From the NCBI GenBank assembly GCA_036429605.1, contig CM071590.1:434001-498000 (forward strand): a stretch of DNA of 64,000 bases, read 5' to 3'. A model generated the notes under the pieces. It had not been told where the DNA came from and did not search any database. It saw only the letters and a program-made list of their open reading frames with translations. The position numbers and the translations under genes were made by a program. The DNA comes from Cladobotryum mycophilum. Lineage: Eukaryota > Ascomycota > Sordariomycetes > Hypocreales > Hypocreaceae. The first letter of the stretch is position 1. Every line of letters starts with the position of its first letter. Of this stretch, positions 31,970 to 43,259 are shown in pieces.

Positions 31970-32902
31970 ATGTCAGATTACTTCGCTGAAAGGCGCCGCA
32001 TCCGCAACGAAGCTTTACAAGTCCCCTGTCGTGACGATGAGTTGATGATTGGCCCCCAAGTTGCACGTTTGAGTCATTCAAGCGTCCGCGCCTTCGCCAA
32101 TGTCCGTTTGACCTTGATACCATTATTTGGATGTCTCGTATTGATGGTGGAATTGATGGATATGTCTGGAAGGTCAAATTCGGAGACCAAGGTCCCTTTG
32201 TGCTCAAAGTGGTAAGTATATGAGATCTCATCCTGAGCCCGTTTGCCTCATCATAACCCCAACTCTGGCTTACTTTATTAGTTCTGGGACCCGGAACCTC
32301 TAAAGTATGAAGTTTTCGCATATCATCCCCTTCAACGGGAATGCCAGAATGCTGCACTCATCCAGATGATAGAGACGGCCATTGCCCAGGCTACTCCGGA
32401 GTCCCCCATTCTGGTCAATGCCAATCCCGAGTCTCAGTATGATGCCAGAATGAATCAACGTGCAATCTCCGAAGATGGTCGTGCCCGGCAGCAGCACAAA
32501 TTCACAAAGGCATCCATAGAAACAAAGGAGTTGTCTCAGGTCCCGCGTATGAAAAAATGCTACGGCTGGCTGAATGTTAGCGGCGAGATGTTGCGTGCAC
32601 TTCCGAGGTCATTACGACCACCCTTCATTCGCATTGAGAAGCTCATACGCCAATTGTCATTCGAGCAAGATTACGTCGCCATTGTTTATGAATACGTTGA
32701 GGAGGGCGAAAACGACCACGCTGTTGTGCAGAAGACGCTGGAGTTCCTCTGGCTTACGGGGTTTACTTTTACCAGCTCGCTTGAAAGGAACTGGAAGAGT
32801 GGAGTGCTGGTCGACCTCTCTGATATAGTTTACCCAAGAGGTTTTGGTTGGCAACAAGCTCTGTATGGTGAGAGATGTGCAGATATATTATTGAGATCGT
32901 GA
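31970..32902 (+). pseudogene. FTA2-like (kinetochore Sim4 complex subunit FTA2 family) protein, frameshifted
   Basis: The ATG at 31970 (MSDYFAERRRIRNEALQVPC) starts the protein. The frame must change by one base near the T-run at 32068-32070 to continue into CPFDLDTIIW, GGIDGYVWKVKFG and GPFVLKV, the hallmark of fungal FTA2-like proteins with a kinase-like fold. A 70-nt intron at 32212..32281 (GTAAGT...TTAG) then leads to FWDPEPL, QRECQNAALIQM and an acidic YVEEGEND segment, ending at 32902. FTA2 proper is a kinetochore component, but filamentous fungi carry many FTA2-like paralogues of unknown role, and this accessory setting suggests one of those. As read, translation would stop after 81 residues. 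Confidence 0.7.
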
Positions 32903-33082
32903 CGCGGCACATTTGTCCTGTCTGGAAGGGTAATGGGGTGTAGTGACAGGTCGAGACATCATCCACGGCAGATAGGGGTTTTCCAAGGAGTTATTTTGAT
33001 GAATTATTAATGTAATATTAGATAATAAACTATGTATGCCATCAGACATAGTTGGCAGTTCCCACACAATTTACCGTGACAT

Positions 33083-33894
33083 CTACGATTCTTCCAGCCA
33101 CTTCTTGAGCTTGTCCAATGCCTGGAAGCTATGCGATATCTTATTCTTTTCAGTCACGTCCATCTCAGCATACCTATTATCAAGTTAGCCTTCTGGCACG
33201 CGTAGTAGCTGGGCGATGCTATATATACGTCTGCCCGTTGTACTCGAATATCGGATCCCAGCCTGTAAATAATGAGCATCCGGTAAGGTAATAAAGCATC
33301 GCTTCTTACCGAAACCTGCCAGCCCCCTTACTGGTACTATCTTGCCCTATTTTTAATCAGAAGGGGGAAAGGCAGTAGGAGGTAGCCGTGGGACCTTACG
33401 TTGGTGCGACCCTGGAAGAGAATGGGTTCATGGCCAGGTCCTTCGCAATACGCAAACGTGCATACTGCTTGGGCCGTCTTATCGGGGTACGCGGCGAGAA
33501 GTTTATTGAGCCCTTCACACCCAAGCTTCTCAAAGAACCATTTGCTACAGATGACGGATGAGTAAGTTTGCACTGTACTCAACATCGTGTGGCCTTACAT
33601 GTACGGGCCCGGAAGCTCGTTCAATGCATTGAAACACAAGCTTGTATCTTCAATGAGCACGGGGCCCTTGACCTACAAAAGATTAGCTTCAGCCTTGAAG
33701 GAAAATTATGGTAGAGATCAAACGGCATCCGCAGCTCTTCGGCATTTGTCCACTGAAATCTGCTCGATTGTCCCTTGTATTTCCACCAAATCCAACGATT
33801 GACTCTGCAAGTTGACAGTATCGCCTAGAATTGCCTTCATTACCGTGAGCTTATCCTTGTTTCCCGTGATAAAATTGAGCTGTTTTATTTCCAT
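33083..33894 (-). CDS. HAM1: Inosine triphosphate pyrophosphatase (Ham1/ITPA family)
   Basis: Six exons, complement(join(33083..33173,33229..33262,33310..33346,33400..33544,33599..33672,33724..33894)), 183 residues, the usual family size. All introns are 46-55 nt with GT...AG ends and the frame is kept throughout. The enzyme hydrolyses ITP, dITP and XTP to monophosphates, cleaning the cytosolic nucleotide pool. Visible motifs are FITGNKDKL (substrate loop), ALDLVEIQG-like acidic segment, PVLIEDTSLCFNAL, GPY-KWFFEKLG, AVCTFAY, GKIVPVRG, FGWDPIF and TEKNKISH near the C-terminus. The start at 33894 (MEIKQLNFITGN) fits family N-termini; the longer upstream frame has no homologous sequence. No organelle signal. 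This is a conserved housekeeping gene and is undamaged. Confidence 0.93.
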
Positions 33895-34685
33895 CTTTGT
33901 CGAGGCATTCACCAGTGTCTCGTCTTGAGGTGGAAGCGAGCCATGGCCCCCCACTACATCCGTCATATCTGGGTCTGTTGGGCAGCCTATTGGTGAGATG
34001 AGGGCTGGCAAGGATTGCACCATGACCCTTCAAGGACTTCTGGCCTGGTAATCCACTTGAGCAGCTGTCTGTCGTAGAGACAAACAAGAAGATGGTTGTG
34101 TTTAGGTCTGAAGCCTCTATACAATGGCCGCTGCGACACTTGGGTGTCCTTACAAGACCGTTTATCAACCCCACCTACCCCACCTGCCCGATCCGGCCAT
34201 AGATGATTTTATTCACTGAAAAGTGGACGCTGGACTCCCGCTGTAGCAATGGATTGTATAGACCAGACTATTCCTGTTATTCTATAATAGAAGGTGAATT
34301 ATATGTGACTGTTTCTTCTTCTTCTTTTCTTTGCGTGTTTGAATTCATGATGATATCATTTCTCTATTTAATTGTTTCGTAGATCTCGATTACCCCATTT
34401 TGCAATGTTTTGTGTGGCCCTTCGCCCTGCAAGAATCGTGACAAATTGACACCCATATTCTTAGGAAAACTCATCTGCCAGGTCTTGTTGGCCTATGCAA
34501 TGGTTCTGATCTAACTGGTGCTACAAAGCAGGTCGTATAGTTTCTATAACTTCCCCATATTCGATGCATTATAGCCGGTTCACAGAGTGTAACAGAGACT
34601 CATTTTGGCAATAACTTTGTCTAATTTTCTACTTTCCAGAGTAGTCTATATAATAATAACTGCGTCTGGTTTTCATAACTCACTG
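33895..34685. other. Intergenic, no gene recognised
   Basis: Between the ITPase start and the first tRNA gene. No supported frame was seen. Confidence 0.5.
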
Positions 34686-34757
34686 GGGCCAGTGGTCTAG
34701 GGGTATGATTTTCGCTTCGCATGTGAACGGTCAGGGGTTCAATTCCCCTCTGGTCCA
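34686..34757 (+). tRNA. tRNA-Ala (anticodon CGC)
   Basis: A 72-nt intronless cloverleaf. Acceptor GGGCCAG pairs with CTGGTCC, including G3-U70, the alanine identity pair. The D arm is TGGTCTAGGGGTATGA, the anticodon stem TTCGC/GTGAA encloses loop TTCGCAT (anticodon CGC), the T arm AGGGG-TTCAATT-CCCCT is perfect, and the discriminator is A. A run of seven T at 34761-34767 is the RNA polymerase III terminator. Confidence 0.93.
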
Positions 34758-35729
34758 GTCTTTTTTTCTTTTTATACCTATTTTGTTGTGAAGCAGTCTT
34801 AGGTTCTATTATTCTCTTACTCACCTGCACACACTTGGACACTTTCTAAAGGCTTATGAGCACCCATCATTCTTATTAGCATCACTTCGACTAGCTTGCT
34901 TCATCAGAAGTTTGGTCGACGGGGTAAAGGTGGTGGATGAAGACTTCAAGAACAGTAGGAGAAGATGCAATGGCTCAAATCGAACCAAAGCTCCTCACGC
35001 CATGAGAGAAAATTCTGTCACCTCCAGTGTGAGTTGCCCAAACATCATGGTTCGTCATATTGCCTTTACACACAGGTAGTTGCGGCGTTGGATCGCCGGG
35101 TCGGCAGGGGATGTATGGGTTGGTGGGTAATTGGCCATCGTCAAGCTATTGCGGCTTGTCGTTTGGAGTATGCTAGGAATATTTGCAACGGAAAATCAAC
35201 ATACGACATTTATCTCATCCTTTCCCACGACAATGAGAATAGATGTGCCCGGTTTCTGTGCTTTGAATGGCCCTCGTTGGCGGTCCCTGGAGGCAGTAGA
35301 CTATAGGGTATCATAGTGATTATCACTCAGTCCTGCCTCATACTGCTCTCGTATCTGGATAGACTAATTTTAGGACATTGTACCAGTAGCGCATGCATGT
35401 CTGCAGCCTTAACTATGATACTTATATGTTATGGCAAAGATACCAAGAGCTGGCCGCCTTGAAACTGAAGCCGCAAAGGTGGTATTTTGAAGCCACTCTT
35501 GGAACGTGTAACGCCCCCACCATGCCCGTCGCAGCACCAGAAGCGATGCATCTAAGAGCCAAGCGAGTTGGTATGGTGTGCGGGATGGATAGTAGAACAT
35601 TTTCCTTCTATTATTAAACCAAAGGCATTAGACTAAGAGTGCGAATCGTAAAAATGAAAGAAAGAAAAAACTCCAGGAAGTGTTGCAGTTCTTTTTGCGA
35701 AAGAAAAAGAAAAAAGAAAAAAGCAAACT
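34758..35729. other. Intergenic between the two tRNA genes
   Basis: No gene supported. Short frames at about 34965-35306 and 35393-35617 have no recognisable domain. Confidence 0.45.
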
Positions 35730-35801
35730 GGACACGAGGGGAATTGAACCCCTGACCGTTCACATGCGAAGCGAAAATCATACCCCTAGACCACGTGCCC
35801 G
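35730..35801 (-). tRNA. tRNA-Ala (anticodon CGC), second copy
   Basis: Opposite strand to the first. The D arm, anticodon arm and T arm are identical to the first copy; only the acceptor stem differs (GGGCACG with CGTGTCC), again with G3-U70. T-rich runs follow on the transcribed strand (below 35720), serving as polymerase III terminator. Confidence 0.93.
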
Positions 35802-36667
35802 AGTGAGTTATAAATCTCATTACAATTAATGTATATACAGTCTATTGCTGAGAAGACTTTCCGTTTGTTCCAACTACAGGAAATGATGTGGTGAACAAGC
35901 CATACTTGATATTATTACACATTGGAACCCCAAACGGGCCATGTGACATGGGATATGGCCACCGACTGTCCCACTGCTCGTAGGTGAGACACGGCCGCTC
36001 AGCTGTGGTTGCGAATGCTGACGGGAACCTGCCCGAGCTTCACGAACTTCTGAGCAACGAGATTGATAGTTCGGCCTTATATCGACAACGTAATTTACAT
36101 GCTTGAGATGTAGTTGTAGTAGATGAATATATTGTATGAAGGAAGTGGGATATTAGGTAAACTTATGGGCGTCTGCTTACTAGGCGGTGGTGCAATTGGC
36201 TCGACGAGCCGAAGCTCTTCGCCAGTCGCGGCACCGCCACCGCATGTCTGGGACATGATTCTGACATCCCGAAATCTCTACAGTTTCCGAGCGGATGACG
36301 GCGTTGGTGGAGCTTAACATGGCCAATGAATCCATACTCTGTGGGTGATCTTCGTGCCTTTCTTTCATTTTGTGAACGAGGGTGAGACGGGCTTGCTTCT
36401 GCATGCTTGGCTTGACGATGCTAGCTGGTGCAGGCCTATACAGGTAGATCCCAGACTGGGGGCTTGAGACACCAGTAGGTTATAAAATCTCATGGATTGC
36501 CGCTCATGTTGGGATCTAAACACATCCTTACAACCAGACCCTCAATCATTCCAAGAGACAGACTCTCCATCCACAGAGTAAGTCAGCAACAAGAGACTCC
36601 TCTCGAGCGCAACACATGCTGATAGGTAGTACAGCTACTTACTCTCTCGCCCTTTCTCCAACACACA
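35802..36667. other. Intergenic; promoter of small secreted protein
   Basis: A TATA-like GTTATAAAATC at about 36479 is followed by CT-rich leader sequence before the ATG at 36668. No other gene is supported. Confidence 0.45.
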
Positions 36668-36937
36668 ATGAAGTTCGCGACATACTTCACAGTGGCGCTG
36701 GCCAGCGCTGGCGCGGTGAGTGCAAGTTGTTTCTGCTCACCCAAAAACGGATGTAAATGCGCTTGTGGGCGTCACTTTCTTGAGCCAGATCTTCGATGGT
36801 CGTGGCACGGTGATGGGCAGGATGGGTACGTCAGCAGCTTCTCGTGCGGATCCGCATTTGGTGTTAAGCTGTACTCTTCTCAAAATGTTGGTGGTCTTAA
36901 TTTTACTTGGAAGTGTCTGTATATCTTCTGCAACTAA
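36668..36937 (+). CDS. Small secreted cysteine-rich protein (89 residues)
   Basis: The N-terminus MKFATYFTVALASAGAVSA is a clear signal peptide with an Ala-x-Ala-type cleavage site. The following residues contain a dense cysteine group (CFC, CKCAC) and two more cysteines near the C-terminus, in keeping with an effector-like secreted protein. The call rests on the continuous frame. GTGAGT overlaps the end of the signal sequence at 36716, so an intron there is possible; it would give a different, hydrophobic mature part, which I find less likely. No family recognised. Confidence 0.5.
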   Translation: MKFATYFTVALASAGAVSASCFCSPKNGCKCACGRHFLEPDLRWSWHGDGQDGYVSSFSCGSAFGVKLYSSQNVGGLNFTWKCLYIFCN

Positions 36938-37132
36938 GATGGGTGAGGAAAGGACAGGCTACCTTATAAAGGCCAGCAAACTTTTCATTATTGGCTTCTG
37001 GGGCACTTATTTCACTTTTCATAGTTGATCCTACTTGTCACTTTGTCATTATCTCCCCTCATTCAAGTAATATGTAGAATGCGCCACCTTGAATTGTCAA
37101 AACTTATTGTCTCATAATTTCACCGCCACTTC

Positions 37133-39062
37133 TCAGTCTTGGCATCCCAGAATCCCCTCCTCAACAACATCGACCTTGACCTTCATCCCCCACGGTTCGT
37201 CCTTGCCAAACCAATTCTTCTTCTTCCCGACCTTTTCAATGACGTTCACATTCTCCTCCAAGGCTTGCTTGAGCTTTGCGGGATCATTCTTCTGCTTTTG
37301 TATGGAGATTGTGAGCACCACGCCCTCCTTGTTCTTGTCCTTGCCCAGGTTCCACGACCACTTGGACGAGAAGACTACCCTAGGTTTTTCGGCATCAATC
37401 TTTCCGGCCGGGTACAGCCGCGTGATCAGATATCCGACTCTTCCCAGGTAGCTAGTCCACCAAACTTCCTCGGGGCTGATGAGCTTGCGAAGTGAATCGC
37501 GGAATTCGGCTTCACGTGGTGGCAGCTCACCACGGTATCGCGACTCTAGCATTAGCGCAAGCCGAGCGCGATCTTGATGCGACACGCCGTGCGTGGAAGA
37601 CATGATCCCCACACTAGTAGAGTAGAGAGCTGTCGTGGAAGCCGTCTCCTTGGACATGAACATGTGAACGTACATGACGTGTGTGAACGAGTCAAGCACA
37701 TGTTCCCCAAACTCCTCGGGGAATCGCTTCGTCTTGCTTCTTGATGGTTCCGGAATGGCAAACTTGAGTAGGTCCTGAAGACTGCGCCATGACTCTGGGG
37801 CGAAGTTGCGAGTAGCCACCTCCAATGGGGACTGCGCCCGAATTGTAGGAGGAAGTTGCCTAAAAAGATACCCCTCTCGCACGCCTCCTTGGCAGAAGTG
37901 AGCTTCTCGGATGCCGTGCGGAATGGCCTGTGCAAGGACGTTTACCAGGAATGCCACAGCAGGCACCTGAGATCGTCGGCGGTCCGAGACTCGGAAGACG
38001 CTCTTTGCGGCTTTGGCAATGTCCTTTAGTGTCTTGGTATCCTCGAACTGCTCTCTTCCGACGGTGTATCCGTTGATGATGGAGATGGGGTAATGCTGAC
38101 CGTCCGATTGATTCAGATACAGCAACAAATACCCCCATCCTCTAAATCCACCCCCCGAAAGGTAGATTCGGAAGCCTCCCTGTCGCTCAGCCTCTTCAAG
38201 CATTGTCTCGGGAATTTGTAGACGGTTGTAGGCAGTGCGAAAGTTGTCGACCATCTCTCTTCTGAAACTGTTGATAGCCGCTTCTCCGTCATTCTTGTTT
38301 TTGCCCTTTGTGAGATCATCCAACTGCTTTGTCAAAGCCGCCGCTCCGTAGGGAAAGCTAAAGCTTCCATGAGGGCTGATGCGAATGTTGCCCCCCTGCG
38401 AAACCATCCAACTGATCTGGGTCGAGCCGCCTCCCAGATCCATCACGAGGCCCTCCATGCTTCGGAATCCACTCGCGATGCCCAAAGCACCAATTTGGCC
38501 CTCCACCTCCTTGGGCAAAAGCTCCACGGTCAGGCCCGTTTCTTTTTTTACGGCATTTATAAACTGCGTAGAATTGATGGCTGTGCGAGTTGCTTCCGTC
38601 GCAATGACGTGGATATTTTTCGATTCAACTCCCAGATCGCCGCAGACAATGATGAAACGATTGAGCACGGCGCAAACCTGGTTGATGATGTCCTGTGGAA
38701 TGGGGATTTGCTCGCCAGACTCGGGATCAAACTGGGAGTCGTAAAGTGAGATGCCAGAACGATACACCATGACGGTAGGAAGAATACGGGCCAAAGGCGC
38801 TGATAAATCCGAAACAGAGAAACGAATGCCATTGCTAGATGTTGCATCTCATTAGCAATAATTCACGGTTGAATGCAAGGTCAGCCCACCTTCCCATATC
38901 CACGATGCCAATAAGCTTGTCTCCATGGCCCTGCCATGGGAGATGAGGTCGACCACGGGATGAAAGAGGATGAGGAGTCGGCATAAAATCCTCCTCTCCC
39001 CCAAGCCCTGGGCTGGCGGTAACTTCTTCAAAGTCGGAGATGTCCATGTCGAAATTGGTCAT
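37133..39062 (-). CDS. RTG2: Ppx/GppA phosphatase family protein, Rtg2-like
   Basis: Two exons, complement(join(37133..38834,38890..39062)), 624 residues. The 55-nt intron (GTGGGC...CTAG) interrupts the first phosphate-binding motif, which reads IVDMGSNGIRFSV once spliced. The second motif GLVMDLGGGSTQISWM (38460-38420) is the ATP/polyphosphate-binding loop of the actin-like ASKHA fold. The start at 39062 is chosen because the acidic leader (MTNFDMDISDFEEV) precedes the domain directly. The family includes exopolyphosphatases, guanosine pentaphosphatases and fungal Rtg2, which relays mitochondrial status to the nucleus and supports SAGA-like (SLIK) function in yeast. Length and C-terminal extension fit Rtg2 rather than a short Ppx. 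Cytosolic; no signal or membrane segment. The reading frame is intact. Confidence 0.88.
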
Positions 39063-39843
39063 TGATGTGATGCAATCTGAATCTTGGGCTGTGTTTTTGT
39101 GTGGTATTGAGGGAGATGGAATGTGAATCTTATATGGACGGCGTTGGAGAACCGAAACTCTATGTGGCGGCTTCACACGAAGGTCAGCTCAATCAGCCGT
39201 GACGTCACCTGGCGCCGCGTTATGAAAGAATGATGCCATTCCGAAAGCAGCCTTTGGGGTTATTGATCTTTGTACTAGAGCAATCGCCAATGGGTGCTAG
39301 ATCACTGAGATAGAACAACTTTCCCCTACAAATGTCATACCTACACGTACATAAAACATTGCGTCCATTTCCAGGTAGGAGATTCCAGGAGGAAATTTCC
39401 AGGAAGAGTACGACTCTCTTCCAAAGATTTCTAGACCGCAGGCATGGTGATCCTGTTTTTTGGAGTAAATTTCGAGAAATACTGATATGATGTCGAATGA
39501 TGTAGCTCTGCAGATGCAATGCGGGGACCATGCTTCTCATGAATTGTCTAGACTAAAGTCTAGATCAACCTGGATAAGCTTCAATAGAGGGGAAGAAACG
39601 CCCTCAACGGCCCAACTATTTGAATCATCGGGTGACAAACCATTGGGCGAGCGGTGACGGCACCCAATATGAGGGCAAGCCATCAAACCTTAGCATCCAA
39701 CATCACACCATTCATTGTCACCATACATAGAATAAAGTCCCGAGACTCCTACCCCTTCTTACATAACAAAGGCCTGCGGGGGGCAGATGATTTTTGCCAT
39801 ATTGAGACGGCAAAGCCTGGCAAATGCGCAAGCAACATCAAAC
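39063..39843. other. Divergent intergenic region
   Basis: Promoter region for the Rtg2-like gene (minus) and the CAX-like gene (plus). No defined motif or coding frame was recognised. Confidence 0.45.
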
Positions 39844-41224
39844 ATGGGAGAACCTACGACAGGCTACGTTGGATTTTCCGAGCATCCGGAGCTTCCCGTT
39901 CCGGCCGGGGGTGGTGTGGATGAGGAGTCCGCCTTGCTGCCACCGGACCGACATCCCGAATCCTGCCGGAGCAAGCTGCGCACTATCATCAAGGCATTCA
40001 CGCCCAGCAGCTACACTATCCTGCTCCTGGGCTTCATCCCACTGGGCATCATCTTTGGCGTCCTGGATAAACCCCATAGGTACACCTTTTGGTTCAACTT
40101 CCTGGCGATTCTACCTCTGTCGCAGCTCATCAGCCGCAAGTTACGTCGGCTGTCAGCCATACTGGGACCCCAATTAGGGGGCATCTTGCATGCGCTGCTG
40201 GATAATGCTCTTCTACTAATCGTACGCGTCGTGACTAAACTGGAGCCACATGTGTTGACCTTTTCTTCAGATTTGCATTGCGGCCATTCAGAATGGCGAT
40301 CCTCGCGTTGCGCAGTCATGCGTCCTCGGTAGCGTCTTGGCCAATCTTCTTCTTGTGAGTTCTCATACCTTGGCTCGAGTGTACATCTGTTGACAATAGG
40401 AGGTTGTCGGTTCCTGCTTTCTCATCGGTGGAATCCGTCACTCGGAATCCATCTTCAGCTCCACCTATGCGTCTACGGCGTCGTCCCTCATGATTGTCGC
40501 CTCCACCTCTCTCGTCGTCCCGTCAGCCATATCCGAGGTGCACTGCCGTATCAATAGCGACTGCGAAGATGAATTGGTAAGAATGTCTCGCGCGGTGTCC
40601 CTGGCTCTCCTCTTCCTCTTCAGCGTTTACCTGCACTACCGACTGAGATCGCATCGTGTCTTATTCGTGGACCCCCTGTCTCAGGTCTTGGATGGCCTTT
40701 CAGACACGGGATATCTTTTGTTTGGGATTCTAGAAGCCATGCTTCTCCTCGCCGTCCTCGCACTTGCATCGACATCCGCCCACTTCTTGGTCCGGACACT
40801 TGGCGCTGCAGCGGATTTTAAAATCATCAGCAATAGGGTTGCTAGCTTCGTCCTCCTTCCTTTAGCTGCCGACGGACCGGCCCGAATAGAAGCCATCATG
40901 GCCGCTTACCGAAACGAGATGGACAGATCTCTAAACTTCGCCATCGGTCGCAGCATGCACGTCGCTCTGTTCGTCACACCCATCCTGGTCCTCTTCTCAT
41001 GGGCCGTACAATCCAGCCACCCAATGACACTGCACTTTCCAACCCTGGAAACGGTTTCCATCTTTTTCGGCACGTTGCTTGTGGCCGAGCTCTGTCGAGA
41101 TGGTAAGAGTGACTATTTGGAAGGGGCAATGTGTCTCGTCACGTATGTTTCCCCATGCTTGAATCGTAAAAGGGACAAGCTCACATGTTGCCACAGGTAT
41201 CTCATCCTATCATTCTCATTCTAG
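39844..41224 (+). CDS. CAX-type Ca2+/H+ exchanger paralogue lacking both signature motifs
   Basis: Four exons, join(39844..40221,40271..40354,40400..41142,41197..41224), 410 residues. About eleven hydrophobic segments follow a hydrophilic N-terminus (MGEPTTGYVGFSEHPELP). CAX landmarks are present: LGSVLANLLLEVVGSCFLIGG, ASSLMIVASTSLVVPS, DGKSDYLEG and ALFVTPILVL. Normal CAX proteins exchange vacuolar H+ for cytosolic Ca2+ using two GNAxE motifs. Here the first position reads LLDNALLLI and the second LLPLAADGPARIEAI, so the helix-breaking Gly and the Glu are replaced in the first motif and the second is scrambled. The frame and splice sites are intact, so this is not a simple pseudogene. It may be a non-transporting or altered-specificity paralogue. 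Confidence 0.8.
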
Positions 41225-41609
41225 TAAACGCTGATGGAGTTTATAACTAGCACCCAACCAAAATTAAAAAGCACATGCATAGGACTTGGTATAAAACAGG
41301 GTTACGCTACTTATCTTTATTTTTCCCCCTCTGTCCTGGATTGGTTCGTACTCATCTAGAGCAATAGAGATACCGCGTTCTGCAGATGACAATCTATATT
41401 CCATTTCTTTTTTGGTGAGCAATTGACTGCATATCTTTGCTTACACCCCCGCCTCGAGGCCATGTTTCTACCCGTGATTCGCGTATCTGTTCATCTTCAG
41501 CTCCCCACCGGTCAGGGTTCTCGAAAGTGACACGGCTTATTCTCGCGTTACAAGTCAACAGAGTATTACTCATATGCCAAACGTGGCTCTAATGACGTAG
41601 ACAATGGAG
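41225..41609. other. Intergenic
   Basis: Short region between the CAX-like gene and the first secreted-protein unit. Parts resemble 42660-42960 and 45160-45440, the distal portion of the duplicated unit. Confidence 0.45.
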
Positions 41610-41775
41610 TGGGCACACCTCCCGATCGGGAAGTCTTGTAACATTGCCAAGATCTTGTGCCGAGGATAATGGATTACCTCTACGTATACTACGTAGTAGC
41701 CATTGGTTCTGCATGGGCTAGAGGTTAAACAGCGCGTGCCCATCTCTTGGTATTTGGAATACATATATTTAAGGG
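41610..41775 (+). promoter_or_regulatory. Shared promoter module, unit 1
   Basis: It contains CCGATCGGGAAG, then TTGCCAAGATCTTGTGCCGA, then CAGCGCGTGCCCATCTCTTGG, ending in TATA-like ACATATATTTA (41761-41771) about 112 bp before the ATG. The same blocks in the same order precede units 2-4. Confidence 0.65.
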
Positions 41776-41882
41776 TATTCCTAGAATTAATAATTTTACT
41801 CTTTTACATCTTTTTTTTATCGTTTACTGGACTATATTACTTTACTCTATTTCTACATTCAAAGCAAAAGCTGGCCAGCATT

Positions 41883-42385
41883 ATGCAGCTCTTACATTTA
41901 CTCCCATTTGCTCTTGCCGCCACAGCCGAAACGCTGGTAAATGCAGCTTGTTCTACCAATCATGTGGCCCTGAGGTTTCTAATAATTCTGAAATATAGGC
42001 CACTGTTTATAGCGACACGCTTTACAGAGGCGCTGCACTGGACCTAACTACACCGCATCAATGTGTTAAGCCAGAATTGTGAGTGATTCCCCTCATTTGC
42101 CATAGGAATTGTTAGTATGCTTATTCATATCCTATAGTCCATTTGGCATCCGGTCCATTCAAATTACGCCTGGTGTCTCTTGTATAATGTGGGAGTAAGT
42201 AAAAATCTAACGGCTACCACTCAATGATTAACCCTTCTCCTATCCCTTCTACTCTATTATACGGAATGAGAAGCTTACAATGCCAAAGGAACAACGGCTG
42301 CCAAGGTACTGGGCTTCTAACTCGTTACTCACTGCACTCTTTGGAAAATTACAACGCGAGGAGCGTTATTTGCTTTCGACAATGA
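41883..42385 (+). CDS. Small secreted beta/gamma-crystallin-like protein, unit 1
   Basis: Four exons, join(41883..41936,41999..42078,42138..42194,42274..42385), 100 residues. Exon 1 encodes exactly the signal peptide (MQLLHLLPFALAATAETL). The mature part has ATVYSDTLYRGAALDLTTP then Cys, an IRSIQITPGVSC core, and a Cys-rich end (LQCQRNNGCQG). Aromatic strand, Gly, TP-x-x-C and I-x-S-I-x-(V/I)-x-x-G-x-x-C match the Greek-key pattern of beta/gamma-crystallin-fold secreted proteins of fungi; four positions of cysteine are shared with units 2 and 4. Introns are 59-79 nt and in identical phases across the family. Likely an apoplastic or antagonism-related protein, but no activity can be inferred. 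Confidence 0.72.
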
Positions 42386-43020
42386 TAGCAAGTCGGTTTT
42401 CAGGTTCCTCTAAGAATGGACGATGCAGTAGAGGTCATATATTTTGTTCTGTATCTTTCTTATTTTAGATTCTACGGTAATCTAACTGATGGAGGCCGTC
42501 GAGGTCTGACTCTATTCATCTCTCTATACTCACTGAGACCATCTGAGTAACTACTTTGAAGGTGTGAATCAATCCAAGTAAATAGTATATACCCCTCGAG
42601 GATTAATAAAACAATAGCATAGCGATTTCATGACTGTTAGATCTATACCAACCCCAGTGCTCATAATATCTTGGCAAAGAACCCCCTCCCCCTGTCCTTG
42701 ATTGGTGATTCATGTCAAGCTGAATGAACAGAGCGGGCATGTGTGCCGTGGATGGTAATTCCGGGCCCAGTTTATATTCCTTCTTTTAATAGGTGCTTTT
42801 ATTTGACTGCATATCATTACCTACCTCCCGCTCAGTCATTTACATATTTTTCATCTTTAACTCTACATCGATCAGGGTTCCCGACAGTGACAACGCTTCT
42901 TCTCATGTTACAAGTCAGATATTGTAGTGATACCCGACTCCACCTGCTGTATGCGCTCGGTCTACAGATTATTACTCATATACCAGACGTGGCTCCAATG
43001 ACATCAAAAAGGTGTATACG
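42386..43020. other. Inter-unit spacer 1
   Basis: No gene. From about 42600 it resembles the spacers before units 3 and 4 (shared GGATTAATAAAACAATA / GTTAGATC / AGTGCTCATAAT segments), showing that the duplicated unit is larger than the gene. Confidence 0.55.
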
Positions 43021-43175
43021 ATAAAGTGGGCATATCTCCCGATCGGGAAGCATCTGCAGCTTGCCAAGATATCGTGCCGAGGATAAGGAATCACCTTGAG
43101 TAGCCATTGGTTCCACATGGCTGGACATCGTGCAGCGCATGCCCATATCTTGGCATTTGGAGTACATATATTTAT
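43021..43175 (+). promoter_or_regulatory. Shared promoter module, unit 2
   Basis: CCGATCGGGAAG, CTTGCCAAGATATCGTGCCG, CAGCGCATGCCCATATCTTGG and TATA-like ACATATATTTA (43164-43174), about 85 bp before the ATG. Confidence 0.65.
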
Positions 43176-43259
43176 CAGTAGACCCAGACTTCTTCACCAC
43201 CGACTCAACCATATCCTTTACCCTAATTTCTGCACTCTAGAAACACGCCGCTCAACATC

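Noticed and set aside
34686..34757. tRNA-Pro assignment suggested by the D arm
   Set aside because: The anticodon is CGC and the acceptor stem has the G3-U70 alanine identity pair in both copies.
36716..37028. Spliced form of the small secreted gene using GTGAGT at 36716
   Set aside because: It yields a hydrophobic mature chain without clear cysteine pattern; the continuous frame gives a more typical secreted Cys-rich protein. Not excluded without cDNA.
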